Below, one piece after another: positions 53,661 to 61,770 of a DNA stretch of 64,000 nt. Location of the stretch: the NCBI GenBank assembly GCA_947504045.1, contig CANNFY010000003.1, forward strand, positions 341,665 to 405,664, given 5' to 3'. The DNA is from an uncultured Maribacter sp. Its GTDB lineage: Bacteria; Bacteroidota; Bacteroidia; Flavobacteriales; Flavobacteriaceae. Each line of letters begins with the position of its first letter. The stretch's first letter is position 1. A program made the position numbers and the translations under genes. The notes under the pieces were generated by a model. The model had not been told where the DNA came from and made no database searches. It saw nothing but the letters and a program-made list of their open reading frames with translations.

Positions 53661-56081
53661 TTAAAAATTATTGATTATGTAATTGATTTTTATATAAAAA
53701 GCTCTTCCTGGTTTTTGTACCGACAGGTTGTCGTATACAGCTTGGTCAAATATATTTTTGACATCAAAACTGGTTACAAATTTCTTTTTAGGAAATGTAT
53801 AACTGAAGCCAAAATCATGAGAAATTTGTTTAGGAATTAGAAATTCATCTTCTCCTGTAGTATTTGTTCCAGCAGCAAATTTGAATGAAAATTCATCGGT
53901 ATAATAAGCGTTATAAAATAGGTTGATGATTGATTTTGATTGAATAAAATTCTTTATAGTATACCGTAAGCTGGCATTCATGGTTGATAATGGAACATTA
54001 GGAACATTAGTTTTAACACCTGAATTTACTGTTGTTAAGTTCATACGGGTTATATTAAAATTTGCTCCAAAGTTATTTTGGTAGGTATAATTTAACTCCG
54101 CTTCAATACCTTTAGACTCAGCAGTATTTTCTAAATTGGTATATTGTACAAATTCATCACTTTCTCTTAAACCATCTGCATTAGCAGGTAAGCCAATTCT
54201 ATTTTCAATGTTTCTTGCAAAAAAGTTAGTAACTATGGTAAAACCATGCTTTTTTATATTGAACTCTCCAAGTCTAAAACCAACATTTATATTATTGCTA
54301 GTTTCTGGTTTAATAGTTAAGTTAGGAAGTAAATTATCGCCTGCGTCTCCAAAAACTTCATTTTCGCTTGGTAAACGAATAGCTTTTTCTGCAGAGGTTA
54401 ATATGGTAATTGTTGGGATTAAAATGTATGAAGCAGCAAAACCATATCCTGTATAATCTACATTACTCTCATAAACTTCATCTATAACCTCTGTGTTATC
54501 GTCATTAAATACGGGTTGTGTATTTTTTACGGTTTGTTGATAGTATTTTCCAAAGGCATTTAATTTAAATTTTTCTTCAAATGCTTTAAGTTCATAACTT
54601 AGAGAATATATGTTTTTATATAAATCGCTTGTTTGCTGAAAGGTATTTTCTAATAAAGAAATCATTTCATCACTATCCTCTCTGTCTACACCACTATAAA
54701 CATGATTAAGTAATACCTTGTGTTTTTTAGTAAAGGCATAAGATAATCCAGAACGTATAGAGGAAACTTTTCTTTCTATTTTAGCTAAAGTAGGACCATT
54801 TTCATTTTGCGACCCCCATATATAATCAATAAATTCCCCATCAAAACCTACTAATCTTTTTCCTGTCCAGCTATATGCTTGAGCAACAGTATCATTAATA
54901 ATACGATTTCGTTTACCATAAACACCGTTAATAGTAACATCTAAACCTTTTGTGAAAATATTTTTTTTCTGGTACGTTAAATTACCTAGAAGAGCGTCCG
55001 ACTCTAAAAAGCGTCCGTTGTAGGGTAATTTGGTAACAAAAGTTCCGTGTTGTACCTCATTATACTCATCGGAAACAGTAAGTCCTACTAAAAATTGCTC
55101 GGCCCATTTTACATTAGTAAATCCAATTTGTGCCATACCACCAGTAGATCTATAGGCATCATTAAACCTTCTTGCAACAATGGGTGTTTCTACTCCGTTT
55201 GGTGCAATATCTACAATAGTTCTTCCAGAAATTTTATAATTGTTATCGGAATAATTATGAAATGCAGATGCTTTTAAAGTAAGTCCAGACTTATCAAACC
55301 TATATGCTCCATTTAAGTTTGTTTGTAAAGTGTTAAATGAACCGTATGATAATGAAGCGTTTAGGTTGTTTCTTGCTTTTTTGTGTAGCACAATATTAAT
55401 TGCTCCACCAACGGCATCACTAGATAAATGCCCAGGAACTACTCCTTTATATACTTCTATATTCCTAATCATAGATGGTGGAATACTATTTAAGCTAAAA
55501 GAAGAACCATAAACGGAAATTGGAATTCCATCTATAAAAATACTAACGGATCTACCAGATAACCCATTTAAGCTATATTCAACATTTGAACCTAAACCTC
55601 CATTTTGGCGTATTTTAACTCCAACGGTTGTATTTAAAAGTTCATTAGTTTGTATACTTCTTAGACTGGCTTCTTTTGTTTTAATAGCGTTAACAGCAAA
55701 GCCTTTAGTCTCTAATTTGGTCTCTTTACTTTTACCTTTAATAACAACTTCATTTAATTTTTTAGAATCTTCATGTAGTACAAAGTCTATTTTATAAGTA
55801 TGGTTGCCTTCTTTAATAGCTATGTTTTTTGAAACAGTTTTATAACCTAAATAGGATACTTCAATTTTATATGTGCCATTAGGTACTTTCTTAATTAAAA
55901 ACTCACCATTTATATTAGATTGTGTTCCTATAGAAGTGTTTTTAAGTACTACAGAAGCTCCAAATAACGGCTCGTTTAATGCAGTAATGGTTCCTGAAAT
56001 TGAATTTTCTTGTGCCAATAAATTTACTATTGGTAGTATTTGAAATATTAAAAAATATACTAATGTGCGAACCAATTTCAA
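53661..56081 (-). CDS. TonB-dependent receptor (XusA-like)
   Basis: This 806-residue receptor has a signal peptide to about residue 23. A carboxypeptidase-regulatory-like domain follows (SISGTITALNEPLFGASVVLKNTSIG, about 26-110). The plug includes IQTNELLNTTVGVKIRQNGGLG, VSIFIDGIPI and IEVYKGVVPGHLSSDAVGGAINIVL. A barrel ends FYIKINYIINNF with a terminal Phe. It is first of a five-gene operon (receptor, lipoprotein, ankyrin, DUF2271-like, fused PepSY reductase). With its neighbours it resembles XusA, which imports siderophore with XusB. Its promoter at 56121-56183 carries the shared direct-repeat site, divergent from the AraC gene. Confidence 0.94.
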   Translation of the reverse strand: MKLVRTLVYFLIFQILPIVNLLAQENSISGTITALNEPLFGASVVLKNTSIGTQSNINGEFLIKKVPNGTYKIEVSYLGYKTVSKNIAIKEGNHTYKIDFVLHEDSKKLNEVVIKGKSKETKLETKGFAVNAIKTKEASLRSIQTNELLNTTVGVKIRQNGGLGSNVEYSLNGLSGRSVSIFIDGIPISVYGSSFSLNSIPPSMIRNIEVYKGVVPGHLSSDAVGGAINIVLHKKARNNLNASLSYGSFNTLQTNLNGAYRFDKSGLTLKASAFHNYSDNNYKISGRTIVDIAPNGVETPIVARRFNDAYRSTGGMAQIGFTNVKWAEQFLVGLTVSDEYNEVQHGTFVTKLPYNGRFLESDALLGNLTYQKKNIFTKGLDVTINGVYGKRNRIINDTVAQAYSWTGKRLVGFDGEFIDYIWGSQNENGPTLAKIERKVSSIRSGLSYAFTKKHKVLLNHVYSGVDREDSDEMISLLENTFQQTSDLYKNIYSLSYELKAFEEKFKLNAFGKYYQQTVKNTQPVFNDDNTEVIDEVYESNVDYTGYGFAASYILIPTITILTSAEKAIRLPSENEVFGDAGDNLLPNLTIKPETSNNINVGFRLGEFNIKKHGFTIVTNFFARNIENRIGLPANADGLRESDEFVQYTNLENTAESKGIEAELNYTYQNNFGANFNITRMNLTTVNSGVKTNVPNVPLSTMNASLRYTIKNFIQSKSIINLFYNAYYTDEFSFKFAAGTNTTGEDEFLIPKQISHDFGFSYTFPKKKFVTSFDVKNIFDQAVYDNLSVQKPGRAFYIKINYIINNF

Positions 56082-56120
56082 TTATATTTATTTAGATTAA
56101 TTATAAATAGTTATTTTTGG

Positions 56121-56183
56121 CAAATATATGTTAAGCCAAAATTATAGTGCTAACGTAAAAGGAATTTTAAATGCCGTAAAAAG
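56121..56183 (-). promoter_or_regulatory. AraC-type activated promoter of the Xus-like operon (site B), abutting the araC-family gene
   Basis: The -7 element TATATTTG lies on the minus strand (56121-56128), with no TTG at -33. Half-site ACGTAAAAGG (56153-56162) begins 25 bases from the end of the -7 element. A second half-site CCGTAAAAAG (56174-56183) begins 21 bases beyond the first. All distances equal those of site A. The distal half-site ends five bases before the ATG of the AraC gene, so binding would also cover that gene's initiation region. Confidence 0.75.
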
Positions 56184-56188
56184 CTCTT

Positions 56189-57172
56189 ATGGAAATTAGA
56201 TTAAAAAGTGAGATTTTTGGAGAAAAGGAATTTGTAAAAAAGTATTCTAAAAATTTAGTAAGTAAAAGAATTGTAGAGGTTCCGTGGTCTATAGATAATG
56301 AGTTTGTTGATGCAAATACAGTTGATATACAATTAAACGGAATTTTACTTTCTATTAGAAAAATTAAAGTAAAAAAAGAATACAGTATAAATGTTTATCA
56401 TGATTCTCCTTTGTTTAAATTACATTTTGAGTTAGATGGTGGTATTACATATGTTCCAAAAAATAAAAAGGAATCCCTTATGTCTATTCCTAATAATCAT
56501 TATAATTTAATTTATATGCCCTCTGTAGATGGTTCTATAGACTTTAATAAATATTCTAGAAATACATTAGAAATACAATTTACAGAAGCATATATTAAAA
56601 AAAATATTGGAAATACATTTAAAGATGTTTTTGTAAAGTTTGGAGAGGCAATTAGTAAAAAAGAATCGTTTTTTCTTTCTAAAAACAGTTTGCCAATTAA
56701 GCAAGATTTAAAAGAAAAAGTGACTGATATTCTAAATTGTAAATACAAGGGTGTTACTAAAAAAGCCTATTTAGAAGCTAAAATACTTGAACTTTTAGTG
56801 ATTGTTTTAGCACAATCTCATGAAGCAGATACCTCTATTAAAGAGAATAAAATTTCTGAAGTTGACTATCAAGCCATTTTAAAAATAGATAGTTATATAC
56901 AAGAAAACCTAAATAAGACATTAACAATAGAGGAGTTGTCAAAAGAAATAGGGTTTAATACCTCAAAATTAAAAAGAAGTTTTAAGCTGGTTTTTAATAC
57001 TACTATTTTTAAACATATAACTAAATACAGAATGGAGAGAGCTAAAGAACTGATTGAAAAAAAGGAACACTCCATATCCGAAATATCTTATATGGTAGGT
57101 TATAAGAACCCTCAACATTTTACTGTTGCTTTTAAAAAAGTATTTGGTATTTTACCTAGCTCTGTTATTTAG
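56189..57172 (+). CDS. AraC-family transcriptional regulator (PchR-like context)
   Basis: This 327-residue regulator has an N-terminal sensing domain (about 1-215). Its C-terminus holds two helix-turn-helix units of the AraC type: NLNKTLTIEELSKEIGFNTSKLKRSFKLVFNTTIFKHITKYRMERAKELIEKK, then HSISEISYMVGYKNPQHFTVAFKKVFGILPSSVI. This layout is that of siderophore-responsive PchR-like regulators. Its position, divergent from the Xus-like operon, supports control of siderophore uptake. The two 21-bp-spaced operator sites in this window are its likely targets, and one touches its own start region, so autoregulation is likely. Its 3' end overlaps the convergent HAD gene by eight bases. Confidence 0.93.
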   Translation: MEIRLKSEIFGEKEFVKKYSKNLVSKRIVEVPWSIDNEFVDANTVDIQLNGILLSIRKIKVKKEYSINVYHDSPLFKLHFELDGGITYVPKNKKESLMSIPNNHYNLIYMPSVDGSIDFNKYSRNTLEIQFTEAYIKKNIGNTFKDVFVKFGEAISKKESFFLSKNSLPIKQDLKEKVTDILNCKYKGVTKKAYLEAKILELLVIVLAQSHEADTSIKENKISEVDYQAILKIDSYIQENLNKTLTIEELSKEIGFNTSKLKRSFKLVFNTTIFKHITKYRMERAKELIEKKEHSISEISYMVGYKNPQHFTVAFKKVFGILPSSVI

Positions 57173-57962
57173 TTAAAAGCTTTTCCAGAATAATTTCAAT
57201 ACCAAATTCATCATTACTTGCAGTTTCGTAATTAGCTATTGCTTTTACATTTGGATGCGCATTTGCCATTGCAAAACTATATTTAGACATAGCTAGCATT
57301 TCTAAATCATTATTATAATCTCCAAAGACCATAGTTTCTTCTGGTAAAACATTATAAAGTTCTTGTACCTTTTTTAAAGCATAACCTTTATGCGCATTAA
57401 GGTCTGAAAGATCTAGCCAGTTTTGTCCGGATACTTTTACTTTTAATTTTTCTTCTAAATGTTTTACAGCAGGATAAATGTATTTTTCAGAACTTTCAAA
57501 ATGATAAATTGCAATTTTTAAAACCTCACCAGTGTAATCTTCAAGTTTCTCCAACATTTCATATTCCGAATAAAATTCTTTTAATTTATTTGCGAACTTG
57601 TTAGAGGAGTTAAGAAGATATGCTTTGTTTTTTGTGCATAATACAGGGTGTATATCTTTTATGTTTGAAACAATTTCTAAAATTTCATTTTTAAATTTTG
57701 TGTCTAATGGTGTAGATAATATTTCTTCAGTTTTTTGTTTTGCAAAACCACCATTTTCAGCAATAACAATTATATCATCTTTAATAGGAGAAAGTTTATC
57801 TATAATACTATGGTATTGTCTTCCGCTTGCTGCAACAAATTGTATGTTTCTATCTTTTAATTGTTGGTGTAATTCAAAAAAACGATTACTAACTTCATGT
57901 TTAGAATTTAGTAATGTACCGTCCATATCTGTAACTACCATTTTTATTTTAGATAAATCCAT
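57165..57962 (-). CDS. Cof-type HAD-IIB family phosphatase
   Basis: From the ATG at 57962 the product has 265 residues and begins MDLSKIKMVVTDMDGTLLNS, with HAD motif I (DMDGT). AASGRQ carries motif II, a Lys precedes GYALKKV, and GDYNNDLEML carries motif IV. The C2 cap is typical of Cof-type sugar-phosphate phosphatases. The frame is open to an ATG at 57989, but a perfect -7 element (TACATTTG, 57976-57983) lies inside that extension, so the inner start is preferred. Substrate is unknown. It overlaps the AraC gene end by eight bases. Confidence 0.92.
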   Translation of the reverse strand: MDLSKIKMVVTDMDGTLLNSKHEVSNRFFELHQQLKDRNIQFVAASGRQYHSIIDKLSPIKDDIIVIAENGGFAKQKTEEILSTPLDTKFKNEILEIVSNIKDIHPVLCTKNKAYLLNSSNKFANKLKEFYSEYEMLEKLEDYTGEVLKIAIYHFESSEKYIYPAVKHLEEKLKVKVSGQNWLDLSDLNAHKGYALKKVQELYNVLPEETMVFGDYNNDLEMLAMSKYSFAMANAHPNVKAIANYETASNDEFGIEIILEKLLTK

Positions 57963-57975
57963 TTCATTTTTTTTA

Positions 57976-57983
57976 CAAATGTA
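57976..57983 (-). promoter_or_regulatory. -7 element of the HAD phosphatase gene
   Basis: TACATTTG on the minus strand matches TAnnTTTG, 13 bases upstream of the ATG at 57962. It excludes the alternative start at 57989. Confidence 0.6.
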
Positions 57984-58033
57984 TTTCATAGGATTTAATT
58001 ATATCTTAGTTCTTGTAAAAATCATTTCAAAAT

Positions 58034-58456
58034 ATGAAATCTTTCCAAAAAGAAATTTTATTGCCTAGGTATAATAGAGGATTTTATTTAATTACTAATA
58101 TTATTCTAGAATCTATTCCTGAAATTAAAAATGTAAATATTGGATTTCTTCATGTTTTTATTAAACATACATCAGCAAGTTTAACTATTAATGAGAATGC
58201 AGATAGTACAGTTAGAGAAGATTTTGAAAGCCATATTAATGTTATGGTTCCAGAAAATGCTTCGTATTATAAGCATACGTACGAAGGTGCTGACGATATG
58301 CCGGCACATATAAAAGCATCTTTAATGGGTAGTTCTGTTCAAATACCAATTACTAATGGGCGTTTAAACTTAGGTATTTGGCAAGGTATATACCTTTGTG
58401 AGCATAGAAATTATGCTTCAGGAAGAACTGTTGTAATTACAGTATTAGGTACTTAA
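58034..58456 (+). CDS. yjbQ: YjbQ family protein (UPF0047; secondary thiamine-phosphate synthase type)
   Basis: This 140-residue cytoplasmic protein has the family core GFLHVFIKHTSASLTINENADSTVREDFE. Further on it has ADDMPAHIKASLMGSSVQIPI and LGIWQGIYLCEHRNYASGRTVVITVLG. The conserved His and Glu/Asp residues are all present. YjbQ proteins have weak thiamine-phosphate synthase activity, and their physiological role is unclear. It starts 72 bases from the divergent HAD gene. Its last four bases overlap the end of the convergent gluconate permease gene. Confidence 0.93.
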   Translation: MKSFQKEILLPRYNRGFYLITNIILESIPEIKNVNIGFLHVFIKHTSASLTINENADSTVREDFESHINVMVPENASYYKHTYEGADDMPAHIKASLMGSSVQIPITNGRLNLGIWQGIYLCEHRNYASGRTVVITVLGT

Positions 58457-59793
58457 ACAAAGGAGTATATAATTAATACTGTTGTAAAACCAGTAACAGC
58501 AAGTATAGTTGTCATTGCGCTCCAAGATTTAAAAGTTTGTTTTTCTGATAGCCCTAAGTATTGGCTTACCAACCAAAATCCACTATCATTTACATGCGAT
58601 AAAATAGAGGCTCCAGATGCAATAGCAATAACTAAACAGGCTAATTGCGGGCTAGAAAATGTGTTTGTAGATAGTAATGGAGAAACTAAGCCTGCGGCAG
58701 TAATCATAGCTACAGTAGATGAACCTTGAATAATTCGGATAATTGCTGCCGCAATAAATGAAAATAGTATAACTGGTAACCCTAAATCTGTCATTAACTC
58801 GGCAATAACTTTACCTGCTCCAGTGTCTATTAAAATTTGTTTAAAAACACCTCCAGCACCAGTTAGTAAAATTATTATTCCTGCAGGAGCTAAAGATTTT
58901 GAAGAAATATCTAACATTTTCTTTTTGGTATATCCCATTCTAATACCTAAAAAATACCATGCTAATAAATTTGCTATTATTAAAGCAATAAATGGATGGC
59001 CAATAAAATTAAAAAAAGAACCAACTGTTTTATATTCTGTTAGTATCATTTCATTAGCTTGGATAGTTGTATTAGCTAATATTAATAGAATAGGAATTAG
59101 AATAATAGAAAATACAATACCAATTTTTGGCAGTTTTTTTTCTTCAATAGATGTCTCTTCTAATTTAGGAGCATTTATATGAATTTTTTTAGAAATATAC
59201 TTTCCAAAAATTAATCCACAAATAAATACTGTAGGTATTCCTGTAATTGCACCTATAAGAATAACCCATCCTAATTTAGCACCAATAATATCGGCAACGG
59301 CTACAGGGCCTGGAGTAGGTGGTATAAATGCGTGCGTAGCTGCTAGTCCTGCTAAAAGTGGTATAGCATATAACAAAAGTGATTTCTTTGTTTTTCTTTG
59401 TAAGGCATAAATTACTGGAATTAAAATAATAAAGGCAACATCAAAAAAAACAGGTATTGCAATAATAAACCCAGAAATTGCTAAAGCAGTTGGAGCTCTC
59501 TTAATTCCAAATTTATTAATCATAAAATTTACAATAACCTTAGTGCCTCCAGAATGTTCTAATATGGCTCCCAATATAGAACCTAAACCTACTACTGTGG
59601 CAACAAAGCCAAGAGTACTAGCCATACCATTTTGTATAACTTTAATAATTTCTAAACCATCTAAGCCGGCAATAAATCCTACGCTAATACTAGCTACAAG
59701 TAAAGATATAAATGCTTGTATTTTAAAATATAAAACTAAAACTAATAAAATTGCAATTCCTACAAGTACAGATAGTAATAGGGTAGAGGTCAT
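58453..59793 (-). CDS. GntP-family gluconate:H+ permease
   Basis: This 446-residue inner-membrane protein has about 12 hydrophobic segments and GntP signatures. These are GMASTLGFVATVVGLGSILGAILEHSGG, HAFIPPTPGPVAVADIIGAKLGWVILIGAITGIP, LLTGAGGVFKQILIDTGAGKV, GSSTVAMITAAGLVSPLL and SHVNDSGFWLVSQYLGLS. The family takes up gluconate or related sugar acids with protons. It lies 55 bases downstream of the gluconokinase gene, forming a kinase-permease operon. It ends in a four-base overlap with yjbQ. Confidence 0.94.
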   Translation of the reverse strand: MTSTLLLSVLVGIAILLVLVLYFKIQAFISLLVASISVGFIAGLDGLEIIKVIQNGMASTLGFVATVVGLGSILGAILEHSGGTKVIVNFMINKFGIKRAPTALAISGFIIAIPVFFDVAFIILIPVIYALQRKTKKSLLLYAIPLLAGLAATHAFIPPTPGPVAVADIIGAKLGWVILIGAITGIPTVFICGLIFGKYISKKIHINAPKLEETSIEEKKLPKIGIVFSIILIPILLILANTTIQANEMILTEYKTVGSFFNFIGHPFIALIIANLLAWYFLGIRMGYTKKKMLDISSKSLAPAGIIILLTGAGGVFKQILIDTGAGKVIAELMTDLGLPVILFSFIAAAIIRIIQGSSTVAMITAAGLVSPLLSTNTFSSPQLACLVIAIASGASILSHVNDSGFWLVSQYLGLSEKQTFKSWSAMTTILAVTGFTTVLIIYSFV

Positions 59794-59848
59794 ATTGAAA
59801 ATAAGTGTGTTAGTTTTACTGCTAAAAACGTATTTGTAGAAGTTGTAA

Positions 59849-60325
59849 TTATAGTTTGCTAATTATAGAGTTAATTATTTCGTCTGGTGAGGTGCTTATA
59901 GAATAATGTAGCCCATATGTAGGTATTTCTAATGCGTCAAATTGAGATTTTAGTAGGCTAGAAGGCATAAAGTGGTTTTCTCTTGCTAGCATTCTTTCTG
60001 TTATTAATTCTATAGAGCCATCTAAAAAAACCCACGTTGTATTTTCTTCAATATTCTTACTTAATATAGATCTGTAAGATTCTTTTAACGCAGAACATGC
60101 AATTACGGCACCTTTATTATTAATTTCCTTAGTAGCTAAATTATTTAAGGTTTGTAGCCAGCCTAGGCGGTCATCATCTGTTAGGGGAGTGCCAGATTTC
60201 ATTTTTTTAATGTTAGACTCCGGATGCCAATCATCCGCATCAAAATATGGGATGTTAGTTTTTTTTGAAAGTAATTCTGCTATGGTAGATTTACCAGAAC
60301 CAGAAACGCCGATTATATAAATTAT
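59849..60325 (-). CDS. gntK: gluconokinase without a canonical start codon
   Basis: The frame encodes a complete gluconokinase: Walker A GVSGSGKST, then YFDADDWHPESNIKKMKSGTPLTDDDRLGWL, ACSALKESYR, and MLARENHFMPSSLLKSQFDALE. It phosphorylates gluconate to 6-phosphogluconate. The first in-frame ATG (60202) lies after the P-loop, and the open frame runs back only to an in-frame TAG at 60359-60361. Between that stop and the P-loop there is no ATG, GTG or TTG. By comparison with the family N-terminus, AUA at 60325 or AUU at 60322 would give about 158 residues. This may be a rare start codon, a lost start, or a sequencing error. It is upstream of the GntP gene. Confidence 0.85.
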   Translation of the reverse strand: MIYIIGVSGSGKSTIAELLSKKTNIPYFDADDWHPESNIKKMKSGTPLTDDDRLGWLQTLNNLATKEINNKGAVIACSALKESYRSILSKNIEENTTWVFLDGSIELITERMLARENHFMPSSLLKSQFDALEIPTYGLHYSISTSPDEIINSIISKL

Positions 60326-60377
60326 TGAGTTGATATATTTAGATTTTAAAGTTAACGTCTAAATATACTAATAAAAA

Positions 60378-60405
60378 AAAATCCGATTCGTTAGAATCGG
60401 ATTTT
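60378..60405 (-). terminator. terminator of the thrS-infC-rpmI-rplT operon
   Basis: Perfect 12-base arms AAAATCCGATTC and GAATCGGATTTT enclose a GTTA loop, followed on the minus strand by a T-run. It lies 27 bases past the rplT stop and just upstream of gntK. Confidence 0.92.
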
Positions 60406-60431
60406 CTTTATAGTGAGATAATATTCTTAAT

Positions 60432-60776
60432 TTATTTAACTTGCTCTACAATTGCTTTAAAAGCATCTGGGTTGTTCATTGCTAAGTCTGCTAAAACTTT
60501 TCTGTTAAGTTCTATATTATTAGCTTTTACTTTTCCCATGAATTGAGAGTAAGACATTCCATGTAATCTAGCACCAGCATTAATTCTGGTAATCCATAAA
60601 GCGCGGAATGTTCTTTTTTTGTTTCTACGGTCTCTATAAGCATATAACATTGCTTTTTCAACCGCATTTTTAGCTACTGTCCAAACGTTTTTACGTCTTC
60701 CAAAGTAACCTTTGGCTTGCTTCATAACCTTTTTTCTTCGGGCTCTAGAAGCTACTGCATTTACTGATCTTGGCAT
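60432..60776 (-). CDS. rplT: 50S ribosomal protein L20
   Basis: This 114-residue protein begins [35 protein letters not shown] and contains [33 protein letters not shown], the highly conserved L20 sequence. It binds 23S rRNA early in 50S assembly and in many bacteria represses its own operon. It is last in thrS-infC-rpmI-rplT, 95 bases after rpmI, and is followed by the operon terminator. Confidence 0.99.
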   Translation of the reverse strand: MPRSVNAVASRARRKKVMKQAKGYFGRRKNVWTVAKNAVEKAMLYAYRDRRNKKRTFRALWITRINAGARLHGMSYSQFMGKVKANNIELNRKVLADLAMNNPDAFKAIVEQVK

Positions 60777-60871
60777 AATTTAAATTGTTTTTGTAGTAGG
60801 CGATCAATTTTATTTATTGATTCTTTTAAAGGCCTAACTCCAGGGTTAATAATTGTTTACCGAAAAGAATA

Positions 60872-61069
60872 TTACTTTAAACGTAATTGTTCTTTTATAC
60901 TGTTAACATCAGATTGGTGTACCAATGCTGAATGTGTTAACGCAAGCTTACGCTTTTTAGATTTTTTTGTCAATATATGACTCTTAAAAGCGTGCTTTCT
61001 CTTGATTTTACCTGTGCCTGTAAGCTTAAAACGCTTTTTAGCACTGGATTTTGTTTTCTGTTTAGGCAT
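60872..61069 (-). CDS. rpmI: 50S ribosomal protein L35
   Basis: This 65-residue basic protein begins [42 protein letters not shown], which is typical L35. Unusually for this genome it has a clear Shine-Dalgarno sequence, AGGAG (61073-61077 on the minus strand), though only three bases separate it from the ATG. A strong stem-loop lies in the infC-rpmI gap upstream. Confidence 0.99.
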   Translation of the reverse strand: MPKQKTKSSAKKRFKLTGTGKIKRKHAFKSHILTKKSKKRKLALTHSALVHQSDVNSIKEQLRLK

Positions 61070-61105
61070 TTTCTCCTATGTATTAAATTATCTCACTTTT
61101 TTATG

Positions 61106-61140
61106 CTGAAACTGCCTATAATGTATAGGCAGATTTTCAG
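61106..61140 (-). promoter_or_regulatory. stem-loop in the infC-rpmI gap, candidate ribosomal-protein leader
   Basis: CTGCCTATA and TATAGGCAG pair around a three-base apex. An outer stem of CTGAAA with TTTCAG encloses them with an asymmetric internal bulge. No T-run follows on the minus strand, so it is not a terminator. L20 is known to repress its operon through mRNA structures near infC/rpmI in other bacteria, so this is a candidate binding structure. That role is inferred. Confidence 0.55.
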
Positions 61141-61181
61141 TGTTCTATATTCTTTAAATTCTTAGTATGAATTTAAAAAAA

Positions 61182-61736
61182 TTATTTTTTTGTCTTAGGC
61201 GCAATAAACATTGTCATACGCTTTCCTTCAAGTTTAGGCATTTGTTCAACTTTACCTAATTCTTCTAACTCAGAAGCTAATCTAAGTAATAGAATTTCTC
61301 CTTGATCTTTGTAAACTATTGACCTTCCTTTAAAAAATACATATGCTTTTAATTTGGCTCCTTCTTTTAAGAATTTTTCAGCATGCTTCTTTTTAAACTC
61401 ATAGTCATGGTCATCTGTGTTAGGACCAAAGCGTATTTCTTTAACAACAACTTTAGAGGCTTTCGCCTTCATCACCTTTTCTCGTTTCTTTTGCTCGTAA
61501 AGAAATTTCTTATAGTCAATAATTTTACAAACAGGTGGGTCTGCTTTTGGTGAAATTTCTACCAAATCCAAACCTAGTTCTTCTGATTTTGCCATTGCTT
61601 GTTGCAATGTATAAACACCAACCTCCACATTATCACCAACTAACCTAACGTTAGGGGAAATAACATTTTCGTTAATCTTGTGTGGGTTTTTATTTTCCCT
61701 TCTAGGTTGTGGCCTAAATCTTTTTCTAATTGCTAT
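61182..61736 (-). CDS. infC: translation initiation factor IF-3, probable AUA start
   Basis: The core from residue 37 on ([51 protein letters not shown] and the C-terminal domain ending [12 protein letters not shown]) is IF-3. A GTG at 61628 would delete the start of the N-terminal domain. The frame continues upstream through VRLVGDN, HKINENV and [13 protein letters not shown] to ATA-GCA-ATT, matching the usual flavobacterial N-terminus MAIRKR. The likely start is therefore AUA at 61736, giving 184 residues, with no ATG, GTG or TTG available there. Non-canonical infC starts (AUU in E. coli) let IF-3 repress its own translation. The gene lies 34 bases after thrS. Confidence 0.92.
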   Translation of the reverse strand: MAIRKRFRPQPRRENKNPHKINENVISPNVRLVGDNVEVGVYTLQQAMAKSEELGLDLVEISPKADPPVCKIIDYKKFLYEQKKREKVMKAKASKVVVKEIRFGPNTDDHDYEFKKKHAEKFLKEGAKLKAYVFFKGRSIVYKDQGEILLLRLASELEELGKVEQMPKLEGKRMTMFIAPKTKK

Positions 61737-61770
61737 GACTAATATATTTTAATTAAACTTAATATTTTTT

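Noticed and set aside
57598..58068. 156-residue plus-strand open frame
   Set aside because: It overlaps the HAD phosphatase in antisense and the start of yjbQ; its low-complexity hydrophobic sequence has no support.
59849..60202. Short 117-residue gluconokinase from the internal ATG
   Set aside because: It would lack the P-loop, which is present in the same frame upstream.
61182..61628. GTG start giving a short IF-3
   Set aside because: It removes 36 conserved N-terminal residues that are encoded in frame upstream.
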